Shown here: piece by piece, positions 55,069 to 63,679 of the stretch
How the letters are laid out: every line of letters begins with the position of its first letter
Numbering within the stretch: the stretch's first letter is position 1
From: Aquibacillus saliphilus
GTDB lineage: Bacteria > Bacillota > Bacilli > Bacillales > Amphibacillaceae
Direction of reading: 5' to 3'
Length of the DNA stretch: 64,000 bases
NCBI RefSeq assembly: GCF_020404745.1
Contig: NZ_JAIZAP010000002.1
Span: 124,001-188,000, forward strand
Notes under the pieces: model-generated
The model's input: only the letters and a program-made list of their open reading frames with translations
Told to the model about the DNA's origin: nothing
Database searches by the model: none
Program-made: the position numbers and the translations under genes

Positions 55069-55638
55069 TCAAACACCTGAGTGAATTTTAAAGTGCGCAT
55101 AGTTATCTCGTAAACTTGTCCAGTATCCGATTAAAAAAATGAAAAAGTAAATCGGAAAAGAATAATAAGTTTCCCAATGTATCCTTTTATAAAAGTCAAA
55201 ATACTCAAAGATGTTTCCACCAACAAAGGAAGATAAGAAAGCGAAAATTAGTGCTTTTAACAATGGTGAGAAATGAGGTTTGTACTCGATTAAACTAATA
55301 ACTATTACTGGAACTAACGTTGAGTCCCAAGGTAGATATGCAGGCATCCACGGAAACACTTCATAATTATAGAGCCATAACCCAAATTGAACACCTAAAA
55401 AATCTAAAAAAGAAGCAATAATTATGATAATAAAACCTGAATAGAGCAATCTATTTCTACTATCTTTTTGACTGACTAAAAACCATATTATCCAAGGTAA
55501 AATAGATAGACATAATCCAATCCACCATTGTGGTGTAAATAAGACACTGTCTAACCATAGGGATGTTTTTAGTTGTTGTGTTTCAACAACTGACTCATTT
55601 AATTCAATATTATTCTGAAAATAATTGGATTGAAGCAC
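55069..55638 (-). CDS. CBO0543-family integral membrane protein (paralogue)
   Basis: 189 residues from a GTG at 55638 (GAGGGA 9 bases upstream), the same length as the paralogue at 6339. Helices at about 33-50, 60-78, 95-115, 122-142 and 160-178. Shared landmarks are FTPQWWIGLCLSILPWI, LGVQFGLWLYNYEVFPWMPAYLP, then DSTLVPVIVISL and HWETYYSFPIYF. Function unknown. The longer frame upstream lacks a start with a ribosome site. Confidence 0.75.
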   Translation of the reverse strand: MLQSNYFQNNIELNESVVETQQLKTSLWLDSVLFTPQWWIGLCLSILPWIIWFLVSQKDSRNRLLYSGFIIIIIASFLDFLGVQFGLWLYNYEVFPWMPAYLPWDSTLVPVIVISLIEYKPHFSPLLKALIFAFLSSFVGGNIFEYFDFYKRIHWETYYSFPIYFFIFLIGYWTSLRDNYAHFKIHSGV

Positions 55639-55834
55639 AAAAACAACTCCCTCATTTTTAAAATTATCATTTACCAATTACAATCAAATTATAAATAGTG
55701 GGGAAAAGGTTCTTGTATTCAAAGACTTTAAGAGAAGTAAGCAGGTTAATTGATTAAACATATAAGAGTTTCATGTTTTTGAAAACAATGGTTCTCTTGA
55801 CTTCAAAATACGTATTACATAGGAGCAATAGAAA

Positions 55835-57568
55835 ATGGCCTCAAAAAAAGATGGTTTAAAACCATTTATATCACTAATGTTATCAACAAACATACCTAAA
55901 TTGGCACTAACAATTGGTTTAATAGGAAGTGTTATTACAACGCTTGTCGGGCTTACGATACCATTACTAACTAGAGAATTAGTTGATGGCTTTACCGTCG
56001 AATCATTAAGCATTTTTCTTATCATAACAATGGGCGTTGTCTTTATTTTACAAGCAGTTATCGACGGCGTATCTACTTATTTACTCTCTGCAGTAGGGCA
56101 AAAAATTGTCGCTCGATTGCGTGAGAAGATGTGGTTGAAACTGATTCGGTTACCAGTAAGTTATTCTGATAAAACAACGAGCGGAGAATCGGTGAGTCGG
56201 GTTGTTAGTGACACCGGAATTGTGAAGGATTTAATTTCACAGCATTTTCCACAATTTATTACCGGTTTAATTTCTATTATTGGTGCGGTAACAATCTTAT
56301 TGATTATGGATTGGAAAATGACATTAATCATGTTGATAGCCGTCCCAATTACAGTAGCAATTATGGTCCCTCTTGGCGGACAGATGGCAAAAATATCACG
56401 AGGATTACAAGATGAAACAGCTGTTTTCACCGGGATAATCCAACAGACATTGAGTGAGATTCGCCTAATGAAATCTTCAACGGCTGAAAAGGTTGAAGAG
56501 AAAAAAGGGGTATCTGGTGTTGGAAAGTTATTAAATTACGGTTTAAAGGAAGCCCGGATTTTCGCGATGATCGGACCGTTTATGTATTTGGTTGTTATGG
56601 TTGTCATTGTAGTCATTATTGCTTATGGAGGAATCCGTGTTGCAGAAGGATCGATGTCAACAGGCTCGCTTGTTGCCTTTTTGCTTTACCTATTTCAAAT
56701 TATTTTTCCGATTACTTCGTTTGCAATGTTTTTCACCCAATTGCAAAAGGCGAAGGGTGCAACGGAGCGGATCATTGCTATTTTGGAAATTGATGAGGAA
56801 GAGGGACAAGAAGGAATCGACAAGGATATATCCAATCAACCTCTCCATGTAACGAATGTTTCTTTTGCCTATAATGAGGCAGAGCCTATCATTGAAAATG
56901 TCTCGTTCCGTGCAGAGTCTGGTGAGATGATCGCCTTTGCTGGACCAAGTGGCGGAGGAAAAACGACTTTATTTGGCTTGTTAGAAAGGTATTACCAACC
57001 AACAGCAGGGGAAATACGAATCGGTGATACACCGATAAACGAGTTCTTGATGAAGTCATGGCGCAGTCAAATCGGTTATGTATCCCAAGAAAGTGCGATG
57101 ATGGCTGGAACTATCCGTGATAATTTAAGTTATGGATTAAGTGATCGGGAAAGTATATCAGATCAACGTCTCTGGGAAGTCGCTAAAATGGCCTATGCAG
57201 ATCAGTTTATTCAATCATTCGATAAAGGATTAGACACAGAGGTAGGAGAACGTGGTGTTAAATTATCAGGTGGACAAAGGCAGCGGATAGCAATTGCTCG
57301 TGCATTTTTACGAGATCCCAAGATACTGATGATGGATGAAGCGACTGCAAGCTTAGATAGTCAATCAGAAAGTGTTGTCCAACAAGCATTAGCACGATTA
57401 ATGGAAGGACGAACAACCTTCGTAATCGCCCACCGGCTATCAACCATCGTAGATGCGGATAAAATCATCTTTATCGATAAAGGAAAAGTAACAGGAACCG
57501 GAACACATCTGGAGCTGACGAAAACACATGAACTGTATCGTCAATTTGCTGAACAACAGTTGTCGTAG
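55835..57568 (+). CDS. BmrA-like half-size ABC exporter
   Basis: 577 residues: six-helix ABC type 1 membrane domain (about 20-310), then the nucleotide-binding domain with Walker A GPSGGGKTT (about 371), Q-loop YVSQESAMMAGTIRDN, signature LSGGQRQR, Walker B ILMMDEATASLD and H-loop IAHRL. It should work as a homodimer that exports drugs or lipids. TAGGAGC precedes the ATG. Alone, with no adjacent regulator on the same strand. Confidence 0.9.
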   Translation: MASKKDGLKPFISLMLSTNIPKLALTIGLIGSVITTLVGLTIPLLTRELVDGFTVESLSIFLIITMGVVFILQAVIDGVSTYLLSAVGQKIVARLREKMWLKLIRLPVSYSDKTTSGESVSRVVSDTGIVKDLISQHFPQFITGLISIIGAVTILLIMDWKMTLIMLIAVPITVAIMVPLGGQMAKISRGLQDETAVFTGIIQQTLSEIRLMKSSTAEKVEEKKGVSGVGKLLNYGLKEARIFAMIGPFMYLVVMVVIVVIIAYGGIRVAEGSMSTGSLVAFLLYLFQIIFPITSFAMFFTQLQKAKGATERIIAILEIDEEEGQEGIDKDISNQPLHVTNVSFAYNEAEPIIENVSFRAESGEMIAFAGPSGGGKTTLFGLLERYYQPTAGEIRIGDTPINEFLMKSWRSQIGYVSQESAMMAGTIRDNLSYGLSDRESISDQRLWEVAKMAYADQFIQSFDKGLDTEVGERGVKLSGGQRQRIAIARAFLRDPKILMMDEATASLDSQSESVVQQALARLMEGRTTFVIAHRLSTIVDADKIIFIDKGKVTGTGTHLELTKTHELYRQFAEQQLS

Positions 57569-57692
57569 GTGGATGATAAGGGATAAGGGTTTATAAACCA
57601 GCCTTATTCTTTTTACATGAATGATACCTGTTTTCGAACAGTGCCTGGTCTCTTTTCTGCTTCCTGTTTGAATAATTAATAACTAAAATCAC

Positions 57693-57839
57693 AGAGGCTG
57701 TACAGTTACCAGTTACATATTGTTCCTCAATTGGTTTCAGTACACGGGCATGCTCATCGGTTACCATCCCAACTTTAGTTCCTAAGTCACCAGGTTTTAC
57801 AATAGTATGAAGTGAACGCCCTCCATTGGTAAGATATGG
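57693..57839 (-). pseudogene. Fragment of an FAD-binding fumarate reductase/KstD-type flavoprotein
   Basis: One frame reads [20 protein letters not shown], then [22 protein letters not shown]. This is the conserved C-terminal FAD-contact block of flavoproteins related to 3-ketosteroid dehydrogenase ([19 protein letters not shown] ... GLYA.GN). There is no start, ribosome site or further homology, so it is a relic. The rest of 57569-57872 is otherwise empty. Confidence 0.6.
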
Positions 57840-57857
57840 ATTATTTTACGTAAAAAA

Positions 57858-57886
57858 AAGACATCCTGCTGTTATGAATGTCTTTC
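57858..57886 (-). terminator. Terminator of the Rrf2 gene
   Basis: AAGACAT/ATGTCTT-type stem overlapping the stop codon; eight A on the plus strand give a T-tract for the minus-strand transcript. Confidence 0.65.
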
Positions 57887-58309
57887 TTCCTTTTCCTCTA
57901 TATCCTTCACAACATCTTCAATGGTTACGTTTCCTAATACTTTCTCCAATGCTATTTGAGCGGTAGATAGGATCGGAGTAATTGTATCTTGAATATTCTT
58001 TCCGACAATACATTTAGGATTTGGGTTATCATGAACGCTGAACAATTCATTGTCCTGTACGACATCGACTGCTTTATAGACGTCTAGTAATGTAATATCA
58101 GATAAACTCCTTGCAAGCTTAGAACCGGCAATTCCCGGACGAACTTCTATTAGGCCAGCTTTCTTTAACATACCGAGGATTTTTCTAATTAAGGCAGGAT
58201 TTGTGTTAACGCTTCCTGCTAAATACTCTGATGAGCTTACCCCATCTTTATTAAACTCTAGCAAAGACAATATATGAATTCCTACAGAAAACCGACTACT
58301 GATGGACAT
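57872..58309 (-). CDS. Rrf2-family transcriptional regulator, YwnA-like
   Basis: 145 residues. Winged helix: SSRFSVGIHILSLLEF, SSEYLAGSVNTNPALIRKIL (recognition helix, about 27-46), GLIEVRPGIAGSKLARSLSDITLLDVYKAV (wing). The cysteine cluster of Fe-S Rrf2 proteins such as IscR or NsrR is missing; only one Cys remains (PNPKCIVG, about residue 103), as in YwnA. A thiol- or electrophile-sensing repressor is likely. Divergent from the oxidoreductase at 58535, with a long operator between them. Start ATG at 58309 behind GAGGAAGGTG. Confidence 0.85.
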   Translation of the reverse strand: MSISSRFSVGIHILSLLEFNKDGVSSSEYLAGSVNTNPALIRKILGMLKKAGLIEVRPGIAGSKLARSLSDITLLDVYKAVDVVQDNELFSVHDNPNPKCIVGKNIQDTITPILSTAQIALEKVLGNVTIEDVVKDIEEKEERHS

Positions 58310-58415
58310 AAACAATCACCTTCCTCAAAATCAAAATAAGTACTTATCATGGATAACAAGTCTTATTATACGCTAATTTTGTGAGATACTATCAAATATT
58401 TGCGAACGTAAATGT

Positions 58416-58444
58416 TTGACAAAAACATTACCTGTAACTATAAT
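58416..58444 (+). promoter_or_regulatory. Consensus sigma-A promoter of the NmrA-type gene
   Basis: TTGACA (58416-58421), 17-base spacer, TATAAT (58439-58444): a perfect consensus promoter. Its -10 is buried in the palindrome at 58433-58470. Confidence 0.8.
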
Positions 58445-58470
58445 TATTACATGTAATCAATATAGTTACA
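58433..58470. promoter_or_regulatory. 38-bp near-perfect palindromic operator
   Basis: Outer arms TGTAACTATA (58433-58442) and TATAGTTACA (58461-58470), and an inner TTACATGTAA (58447-58456), share one centre at 58451/58452. Only a few positions break symmetry. It overlaps the consensus -10, so it is probably the binding site of the divergent Rrf2 repressor. Confidence 0.7.
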
Positions 58471-58534
58471 AGTGTTTTATTGAAGAAATATTAAAAGAAA
58501 GATCAACTATTATATTTAATGGAGGGTACTGAAT

Positions 58535-59392
58535 ATGAAATTATTAGTAACCGGAGCTACAGGGAAACTAGGAAGTAAAATTGTTGAGATGATACTGAAA
58601 ACTGTTCCAGCCAATCAACTGGCTGTAAGTGTTCGTGATCCAGAAAAAGCAACTGGATTAACAGACCGTGGAGTCGATGTTCGTCAAGGTGACTTCAATC
58701 AGCCCGAAACATTAGATACTGCATTTGCAAATATTGATCGTTTGTTAATTATTTCAACAGATGGGGAAAATGAAATAAGAATTAAACAGCATACAAACGC
58801 AGTGGAAGCAGCAGAACGGGCGGGAGTTAAATTCATTGCTTATACAAGCATCGCAAGAGCAAAGGAAAGCAAAAACTTCCTAGCTCCGCCACACCAAGTA
58901 GCAGAGGCGGCCATTTTAAAAACAGGGATCCCGTACTCCTTCTTACGTAACAACTGGTACCTGGAGAATGAAATTCCAACCATCGAAGGAGTAAAAGCGG
59001 GTGCTCCTTGGGTTACTTCTGCAGGTAATGGTAAGGCTGGCTGGGCAATGCAACAAGATTATGCAGAAGCTGCAGCCAACGTTTTAACTGGAGAAGGACA
59101 CGAGAACACCATTTATGAACTTTCTGGAAAGCTATTGAGCCAGGAAGAATTTGCCGCAACGGTTGGCGAGGTGTTGGGTAAAGAGGTAGAAGTGCAACAA
59201 GTAGATGACGAGAAATACGCTGAAATAATAAAAGGTGCAGGTCTACCAGAATTCCTTATCCCGATGCTTGTCAATATTCAAAAAAGCATCCGTGTAGGTA
59301 CACTAGAAGTAGAAAATAGCGATTTTGAAACAATACTTGGTCGCCCAGCGACAACAGTAAAAGAAGGGTTAATTCACTTATTAACTAAATAG
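58535..59392 (+). CDS. NmrA-type NAD(P)H-binding oxidoreductase (QorB/YtfG-like)
   Basis: 285 residues, atypical SDR. NAD(P) motif VTGATGKLGSKI (5-16), then DRGVDVRQGDFNQPETLDTA, FIAYTSIARA, and PYSFLRNNWYLEN (active-site region of the quinone reductase 2 group). YtfG/QOR2 relatives reduce quinones with NADPH. Together with the divergent Rrf2 gene it forms a typical inducible quinone/electrophile detoxification pair. GGAGGG precedes the ATG. Confidence 0.85.
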   Translation: MKLLVTGATGKLGSKIVEMILKTVPANQLAVSVRDPEKATGLTDRGVDVRQGDFNQPETLDTAFANIDRLLIISTDGENEIRIKQHTNAVEAAERAGVKFIAYTSIARAKESKNFLAPPHQVAEAAILKTGIPYSFLRNNWYLENEIPTIEGVKAGAPWVTSAGNGKAGWAMQQDYAEAAANVLTGEGHENTIYELSGKLLSQEEFAATVGEVLGKEVEVQQVDDEKYAEIIKGAGLPEFLIPMLVNIQKSIRVGTLEVENSDFETILGRPATTVKEGLIHLLTK

Positions 59393-59400
59393 TAAATGTG

Positions 59401-59448
59401 GGTGCCTAGTCACTTTCCGTTTTTTGGGAAAAGACTAGGCACCTTTTG
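59401..59448 (+). terminator. Terminator of the NmrA-type gene
   Basis: GGTGCCTAGTC/GACTAGGCACC with a 21-base loop, then TTTT. Confidence 0.8.
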
Positions 59449-59539
59449 GTTAGGGATATTAGCGAATTCATGAAAATCACACTTCAGAATATATTTGGTC
59501 TAAATAGTCACATTGAAATAATTTCTGATAAACATCTCG

Positions 59540-59840
59540 TTTTCGCTACAACCTTACCAATATTGACCTGCTCCAATAGCTAAAATGTAATCGGGAGAAG
59601 CCAAATCCCATGCTAAATAAAATAGTAGGTATTTGATCTAGAAGTAGAAGTTTTCGCGCATCTCCTATTTGTGGTAACTGTTGATTTACAGTATTATTAG
59701 GTAAGAAATTCTTCGTAATAATATATTGTTCCCAACCTAATTGCGGTCCATCTTGAATTGCTAATTTTCCTTTTTCTAAGACTAGAATCGATAATTTGCT
59801 GCAACATACCCTGCCAATCCACCACCAACAAATTCCCTCC
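59540..59840 (-). pseudogene. Degenerate coding sequence, possibly from a flavoprotein
   Basis: On the minus strand, GGGLAGYVAANY (Rossmann-like glycine motif) is followed by stops. A shifted frame then reads ILVLEKGKLAIQDGPQLGWE and further residues; a third frame reads AWDLASPDYILAIGAGQYW before a stop. Two or more frameshifts are needed to join these. It looks like a decayed gene; assignment to an FAD enzyme rests on the glycine motif only. The remaining gap to 60056 has nothing else. Confidence 0.35.
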
Positions 59841-60055
59841 TCTTTGAAACTTTTTTAATATTGTCACACTTATTAGGCATTCTTTGTCTTGATTTATAAA
59901 ACAACTAAATAGGAGCTTATCTTATGAAGTGAACTGGGGAAGTGTTTGTATCAAATAGATGATAAAAAGTTGATCAAATAGCAAAATAGGACTAACATGA
60001 ATATTTGCAATTTATTGAATGTTAAAATAATATTGTGATGAGAGAAGGTGATATA

Positions 60056-60385
60056 TTGCTAGAAAAAGATCGTTTAGACATGGAGGCTTTAAAAGAAGAT
60101 AAGGAATTTCAGGAATTGGTTCATGACAAAATGAGGTATCTTCTTGTGACAATCGTAGGCTTTCTCCTTTTTTATTTAGTTTTGCCATTATTGATCAGTT
60201 TCTACCGAAATCAAATATCGTCTTTCTTAGGGGAGCTATTTTTAGTATTTTTCTGGGGATATGCTTTCACCTTATTTATAGCTACTTGGTTACTAGGATG
60301 GCATTACTGGAGGGTTGCTACTATTTATGATAGAAAAATATCAACCATTGTAAAAAGGAAAATAATCAATACTGAGGAGTCATAG
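60056..60385 (+). CDS. DUF485 membrane protein, symporter partner (YwcB-like)
   Basis: 109 residues from a TTG at 60056 (GAGAAGGTGA upstream). Two membrane helices (about 27-52 and 58-85) carry the DUF485 pattern: EFQELVHDKMRYLLV, FYLVLPLLISFY, FFWGYAFTLFIATWLLGWHYW. Such small proteins are nearly always encoded directly before a sodium:solute symporter, as here (1-base gap), and probably form its small subunit. A short basic tail ends the protein. Confidence 0.85.
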   Translation: MLEKDRLDMEALKEDKEFQELVHDKMRYLLVTIVGFLLFYLVLPLLISFYRNQISSFLGELFLVFFWGYAFTLFIATWLLGWHYWRVATIYDRKISTIVKRKIINTEES

Positions 60386-60386
60386 T

Positions 60387-61889
60387 ATGAATTTAACCTA
60401 TTTTGTTTTCTTTCTTGCTATTGTTGTTGGAACTCTAATCATTACGCACTGGGCTGCAGGTCGAAGTAACACGACACATCAATTTTATGTAGCCTCAGGA
60501 AACCTAACAGGGTTTCAAAATGGGATGGCTATTGCTGGAGACTATATTAGCTCTGCATCATTCCTTGGGATAGCTGGCTTAATTGCATTTCATGGCTATG
60601 ACGGTTTTATTTATGCTACTGGCTTTCTAGTTTCCTACGTCATTCTATTATTTCTTATTGCAGAACCTGTACGTAATCTCGGTACATACACCTTAGGAGA
60701 TGTAGTTGCCGAGCGATTTCCAGGAAACGGGATGCGACTTGCTGTAGCAATAAGTGCAATAATCATATCTCTTTTGTATATGATTCCACAGTTGGTTGCT
60801 TCAGGTTTACTCATTCACTTGTTGCTTGGGGTTGATTATGCTGCAGCTGTTTGGATTATCGGTATTTTAATGACACTGTATGTCGTATGGGGTGGAATGT
60901 TCGCAACTTCCTGGGTTCAGATTATTAAAACCGTCCTGCTCATGTCTGGAACAATATTATTAATACTTATCTTATTTTCAAGAGTTAACTGGGATATTGG
61001 AATATTATTGGATCAGACGGTTAAGAACAGCCCATTAGGAGAGAAATTCTTTTTTCCAGGTAATTTGTTTGATAGTGTGATAGAAAGTTTTTCGCTCATG
61101 TTGGCTTTAGTATTAGGAACAGCAGGTTTACCTCATATATTAATTCGAATGTTTACAGTGAAAGACGTTAAAGATACACGATTATCTGTATTAACAGCGA
61201 GTTGGATTATAGGGCTTTTTTATCTGATGACATTACTATTAGGAATTGGTGCGATTGGCTTTGTAGGTTGGGAAGAATTAGTTACCGTAGACCCGAGTGG
61301 AAATTTGTCAGCGTTAGTATTAGCAGAGTTTCTGGGGGGAGATTTCCTTGTTGCATTCGTAACAGCTGTTGCTTTTGCCACCATCATTGCAGTAGTTACA
61401 GGTTTAGTATTTGCTGCAACTTCTACATTTTCTCATGACATTTATTTTCACATCATAAAAAAAAGAAAGGCAGACGAACAAGAGCAACTGCGTGTTGCAC
61501 GAATTACAGCGATTATGATGGGATGCCTGTCCATCTTGCTCTCTCTAGGGATGAAAGAGAGTAACGTTGCATTTTTAGTTTCATTTATGTTTGCTACAGC
61601 AGCCTCCACGATAATGCCTTTACTAATACTCACTTTTTATTGGAAGCGCTTTAATAAAGTAGGGGCTTTAACAGGGCTTGCAACAGGTTTTATAGCGGTT
61701 TTTTTTCTTTATGTATTAGGTCCTCAGGTTCTAGGTATCATCTCTCTTTACAACCCTGGTATCATAGCGATTCCATTAGGTTTTTTTAGTGCGATAGTGG
61801 GAGCATTCTGTGCAAAAAGAGATAACCAAGGTACTAGCTTCGAAGAATTAAAAGTTAAGATCCACACCAGTATCGGAGGTCGACAGTGA
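60387..61889 (+). CDS. Sodium:solute symporter (ActP/YwcA-like)
   Basis: 500 residues, 13 membrane helices, SSS family. Marks: WAAGRSNTTHQFYVASGNLTGFQNGMAIAGDYISSASFLG (cited by parts: YVASGNL, NGMAIAGDYISSASFLG), TLGDVVAERF, GLPHILIRMFTVKD and the FATIIAVVTGLVFAATSTFSHD segment. The group includes acetate and other short monocarboxylate carriers driven by sodium or protons. Cotranscribed with DUF485 upstream and a LytS kinase downstream (1-base overlap), so its substrate may also be the signal. Confidence 0.9.
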   Translation: MNLTYFVFFLAIVVGTLIITHWAAGRSNTTHQFYVASGNLTGFQNGMAIAGDYISSASFLGIAGLIAFHGYDGFIYATGFLVSYVILLFLIAEPVRNLGTYTLGDVVAERFPGNGMRLAVAISAIIISLLYMIPQLVASGLLIHLLLGVDYAAAVWIIGILMTLYVVWGGMFATSWVQIIKTVLLMSGTILLILILFSRVNWDIGILLDQTVKNSPLGEKFFFPGNLFDSVIESFSLMLALVLGTAGLPHILIRMFTVKDVKDTRLSVLTASWIIGLFYLMTLLLGIGAIGFVGWEELVTVDPSGNLSALVLAEFLGGDFLVAFVTAVAFATIIAVVTGLVFAATSTFSHDIYFHIIKKRKADEQEQLRVARITAIMMGCLSILLSLGMKESNVAFLVSFMFATAASTIMPLLILTFYWKRFNKVGALTGLATGFIAVFFLYVLGPQVLGIISLYNPGIIAIPLGFFSAIVGAFCAKRDNQGTSFEELKVKIHTSIGGRQ

Positions 61890-63664
61890 TGTTTGAGCTA
61901 ACGATTACCCTATTTGAGAGAATCGGTTTGCTACTTATCATCACATTCATACTAACTAGAATTCCGATATTCCGCTCCCTACTAGATCGTGATATTAGTG
62001 TTGAAACCGTTATTTATCATGCATTTGTTTTTGGAATACTGAGTATCATAGCAACGCATATTGGGGTAGTGGTAAAAGGTGACGAAATACGGTTTTCACC
62101 GTGGGTGTTGGAGGTAAAACAGGACGAAATATTAGTCGGTTTTAGTCTCGTAATTGTTATGATTGCGGGTTTACTAGGAGGTCCGTTTGTAGGATTTGGA
62201 TCTGGAATTATAGCAGCATTTTACGTTTTTTTAATAGGTGATGTAGGGTGGATAGCAAATAGTATCATAAATCCTCTAGCTGGATTAGCTGCTGGCTGGA
62301 CAGGTCAATTTTTTTCACAAGAAAGAGTAATTGCGCCAAACAAAGCTTTATTTATTGGAATTTTTCCTCCAGTGTTGCATATGGGCCTTTTATTAATCTT
62401 TTTACCTAATCAAAAAGTAGCAATCGATTTAGTTAACACCATAGGAATTCCTTTAGTTATCACCAATTCCGTTGCATTAGCAATTATTACGATGATGATT
62501 CGGATAGCATTAAATGAAACGGAGCGTGAAGCTGCATTAGAAACAAATCGCGCATTATCGATAACGGAAAAAACGTTACCATTACTAAGACAAGATTCCT
62601 TTTCAGATAAAGCTGAGGAGATTGCTCAGTTACTTTATGATGAGTTAAATGTCGATGCTATATCGGTAACGGATAGAAAAGACGTGTTGGCACATATTGG
62701 ACTGGGAAGGGATCATCATTGTCCTGGCGATCGGCTAAAAATGCTACTGTCTCATAAAGCGATTGAAGGTGGGGAAATTCAAGTAGCCTACAATAAAAAA
62801 GATATTCAGTGTCGTTTTGAGAAATGTCCATTAACAACAGCAATCATGGTACCTATTTATCAATCAGGGGAAATTATTGGGTTAATAAACTTATACTATC
62901 GTCATTCTCAACAAATTCGCACGGTGGAGACAACTTTAGCGAGGGGACTTGGTACACTTATTTCAAACCAGATTAGTGGTTTAGAAGCGGAAAGAATGAA
63001 AGAGCTATTAAAAGATGCGGAAATGCGTAATCTTCAGGCACAAATTAATCCTCATTTTCTTTTTAATACATTCAACCTGATCCATTCCCTACTGCGAGTG
63101 GATGCAGAATATGCAAGACATATCCTTGTACAGTTAAGTCAGTATATGCGGGCCAATTTAAAAATAGCAAATGCATCATTGATCCCACTACATGATGAGG
63201 TAAATCATCTAAATGCCTATTTAGAAATTGTTAAAGCACGATTCTCCGACCAGATTGAAGTAAATATTGACATTGAATCAGGCTTAGAGAATGTACTTAT
63301 ACCCCCGGCGACATTACAACCATTAGTAGAAAACAGTATTCGGCATGGTATTGACATTCAGAAGGAACTAGGAAAAATTACGGTTAAAATGAAGAAAATA
63401 GATGACAGAGTTTTTGTCGAGGTGGAGGATAATGGAAAGGGCTTTCCAGAAGAACTTTTACTTACCATCGGCAAGGAACCTTTAGCAGGTAATGATGGAA
63501 ATGGGTTAGCCTTATACAATATCAATGAGCGAATGAAAGGGTTGTTAGGAGAACACACAGGATTGCACTTTGAAAATCATGACAATGGAGGGATTGTGTT
63601 CTTTGAACTACCAATTAATCTAAGGAGTGACGATGAAATAGTATCTGAAAGTGAAGTTTCATAA
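61889..63664 (+). CDS. LytS-type sensor histidine kinase
   Basis: 591 residues. The N-terminal 5TMR_LYT membrane domain (about 1-205, with GLLGGPFVGFGSGIIAAFYVF and NPLAGLAAGWTGQF) is followed by a GAF domain (about 215-360; ISVTDRKDVLAHIGLG, IMVPIYQSGEIIGLINLY). The kinase core has His388 in QINPHFLFNTFNLIHSLLR, VENSIRHGI (about 481) and EDNGKGFP (about 513). Related kinases (LytS, BtsS, YpdA) respond to pyruvate or similar carboxylates. TCGGAGG precedes the ATG; it overlaps the symporter gene by 1 base. Confidence 0.9.
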   Translation: MFELTITLFERIGLLLIITFILTRIPIFRSLLDRDISVETVIYHAFVFGILSIIATHIGVVVKGDEIRFSPWVLEVKQDEILVGFSLVIVMIAGLLGGPFVGFGSGIIAAFYVFLIGDVGWIANSIINPLAGLAAGWTGQFFSQERVIAPNKALFIGIFPPVLHMGLLLIFLPNQKVAIDLVNTIGIPLVITNSVALAIITMMIRIALNETEREAALETNRALSITEKTLPLLRQDSFSDKAEEIAQLLYDELNVDAISVTDRKDVLAHIGLGRDHHCPGDRLKMLLSHKAIEGGEIQVAYNKKDIQCRFEKCPLTTAIMVPIYQSGEIIGLINLYYRHSQQIRTVETTLARGLGTLISNQISGLEAERMKELLKDAEMRNLQAQINPHFLFNTFNLIHSLLRVDAEYARHILVQLSQYMRANLKIANASLIPLHDEVNHLNAYLEIVKARFSDQIEVNIDIESGLENVLIPPATLQPLVENSIRHGIDIQKELGKITVKMKKIDDRVFVEVEDNGKGFPEELLLTIGKEPLAGNDGNGLALYNINERMKGLLGEHTGLHFENHDNGGIVFFELPINLRSDDEIVSESEVS

Positions 63665-63679
63665 TGGAGGTCATTTGAA

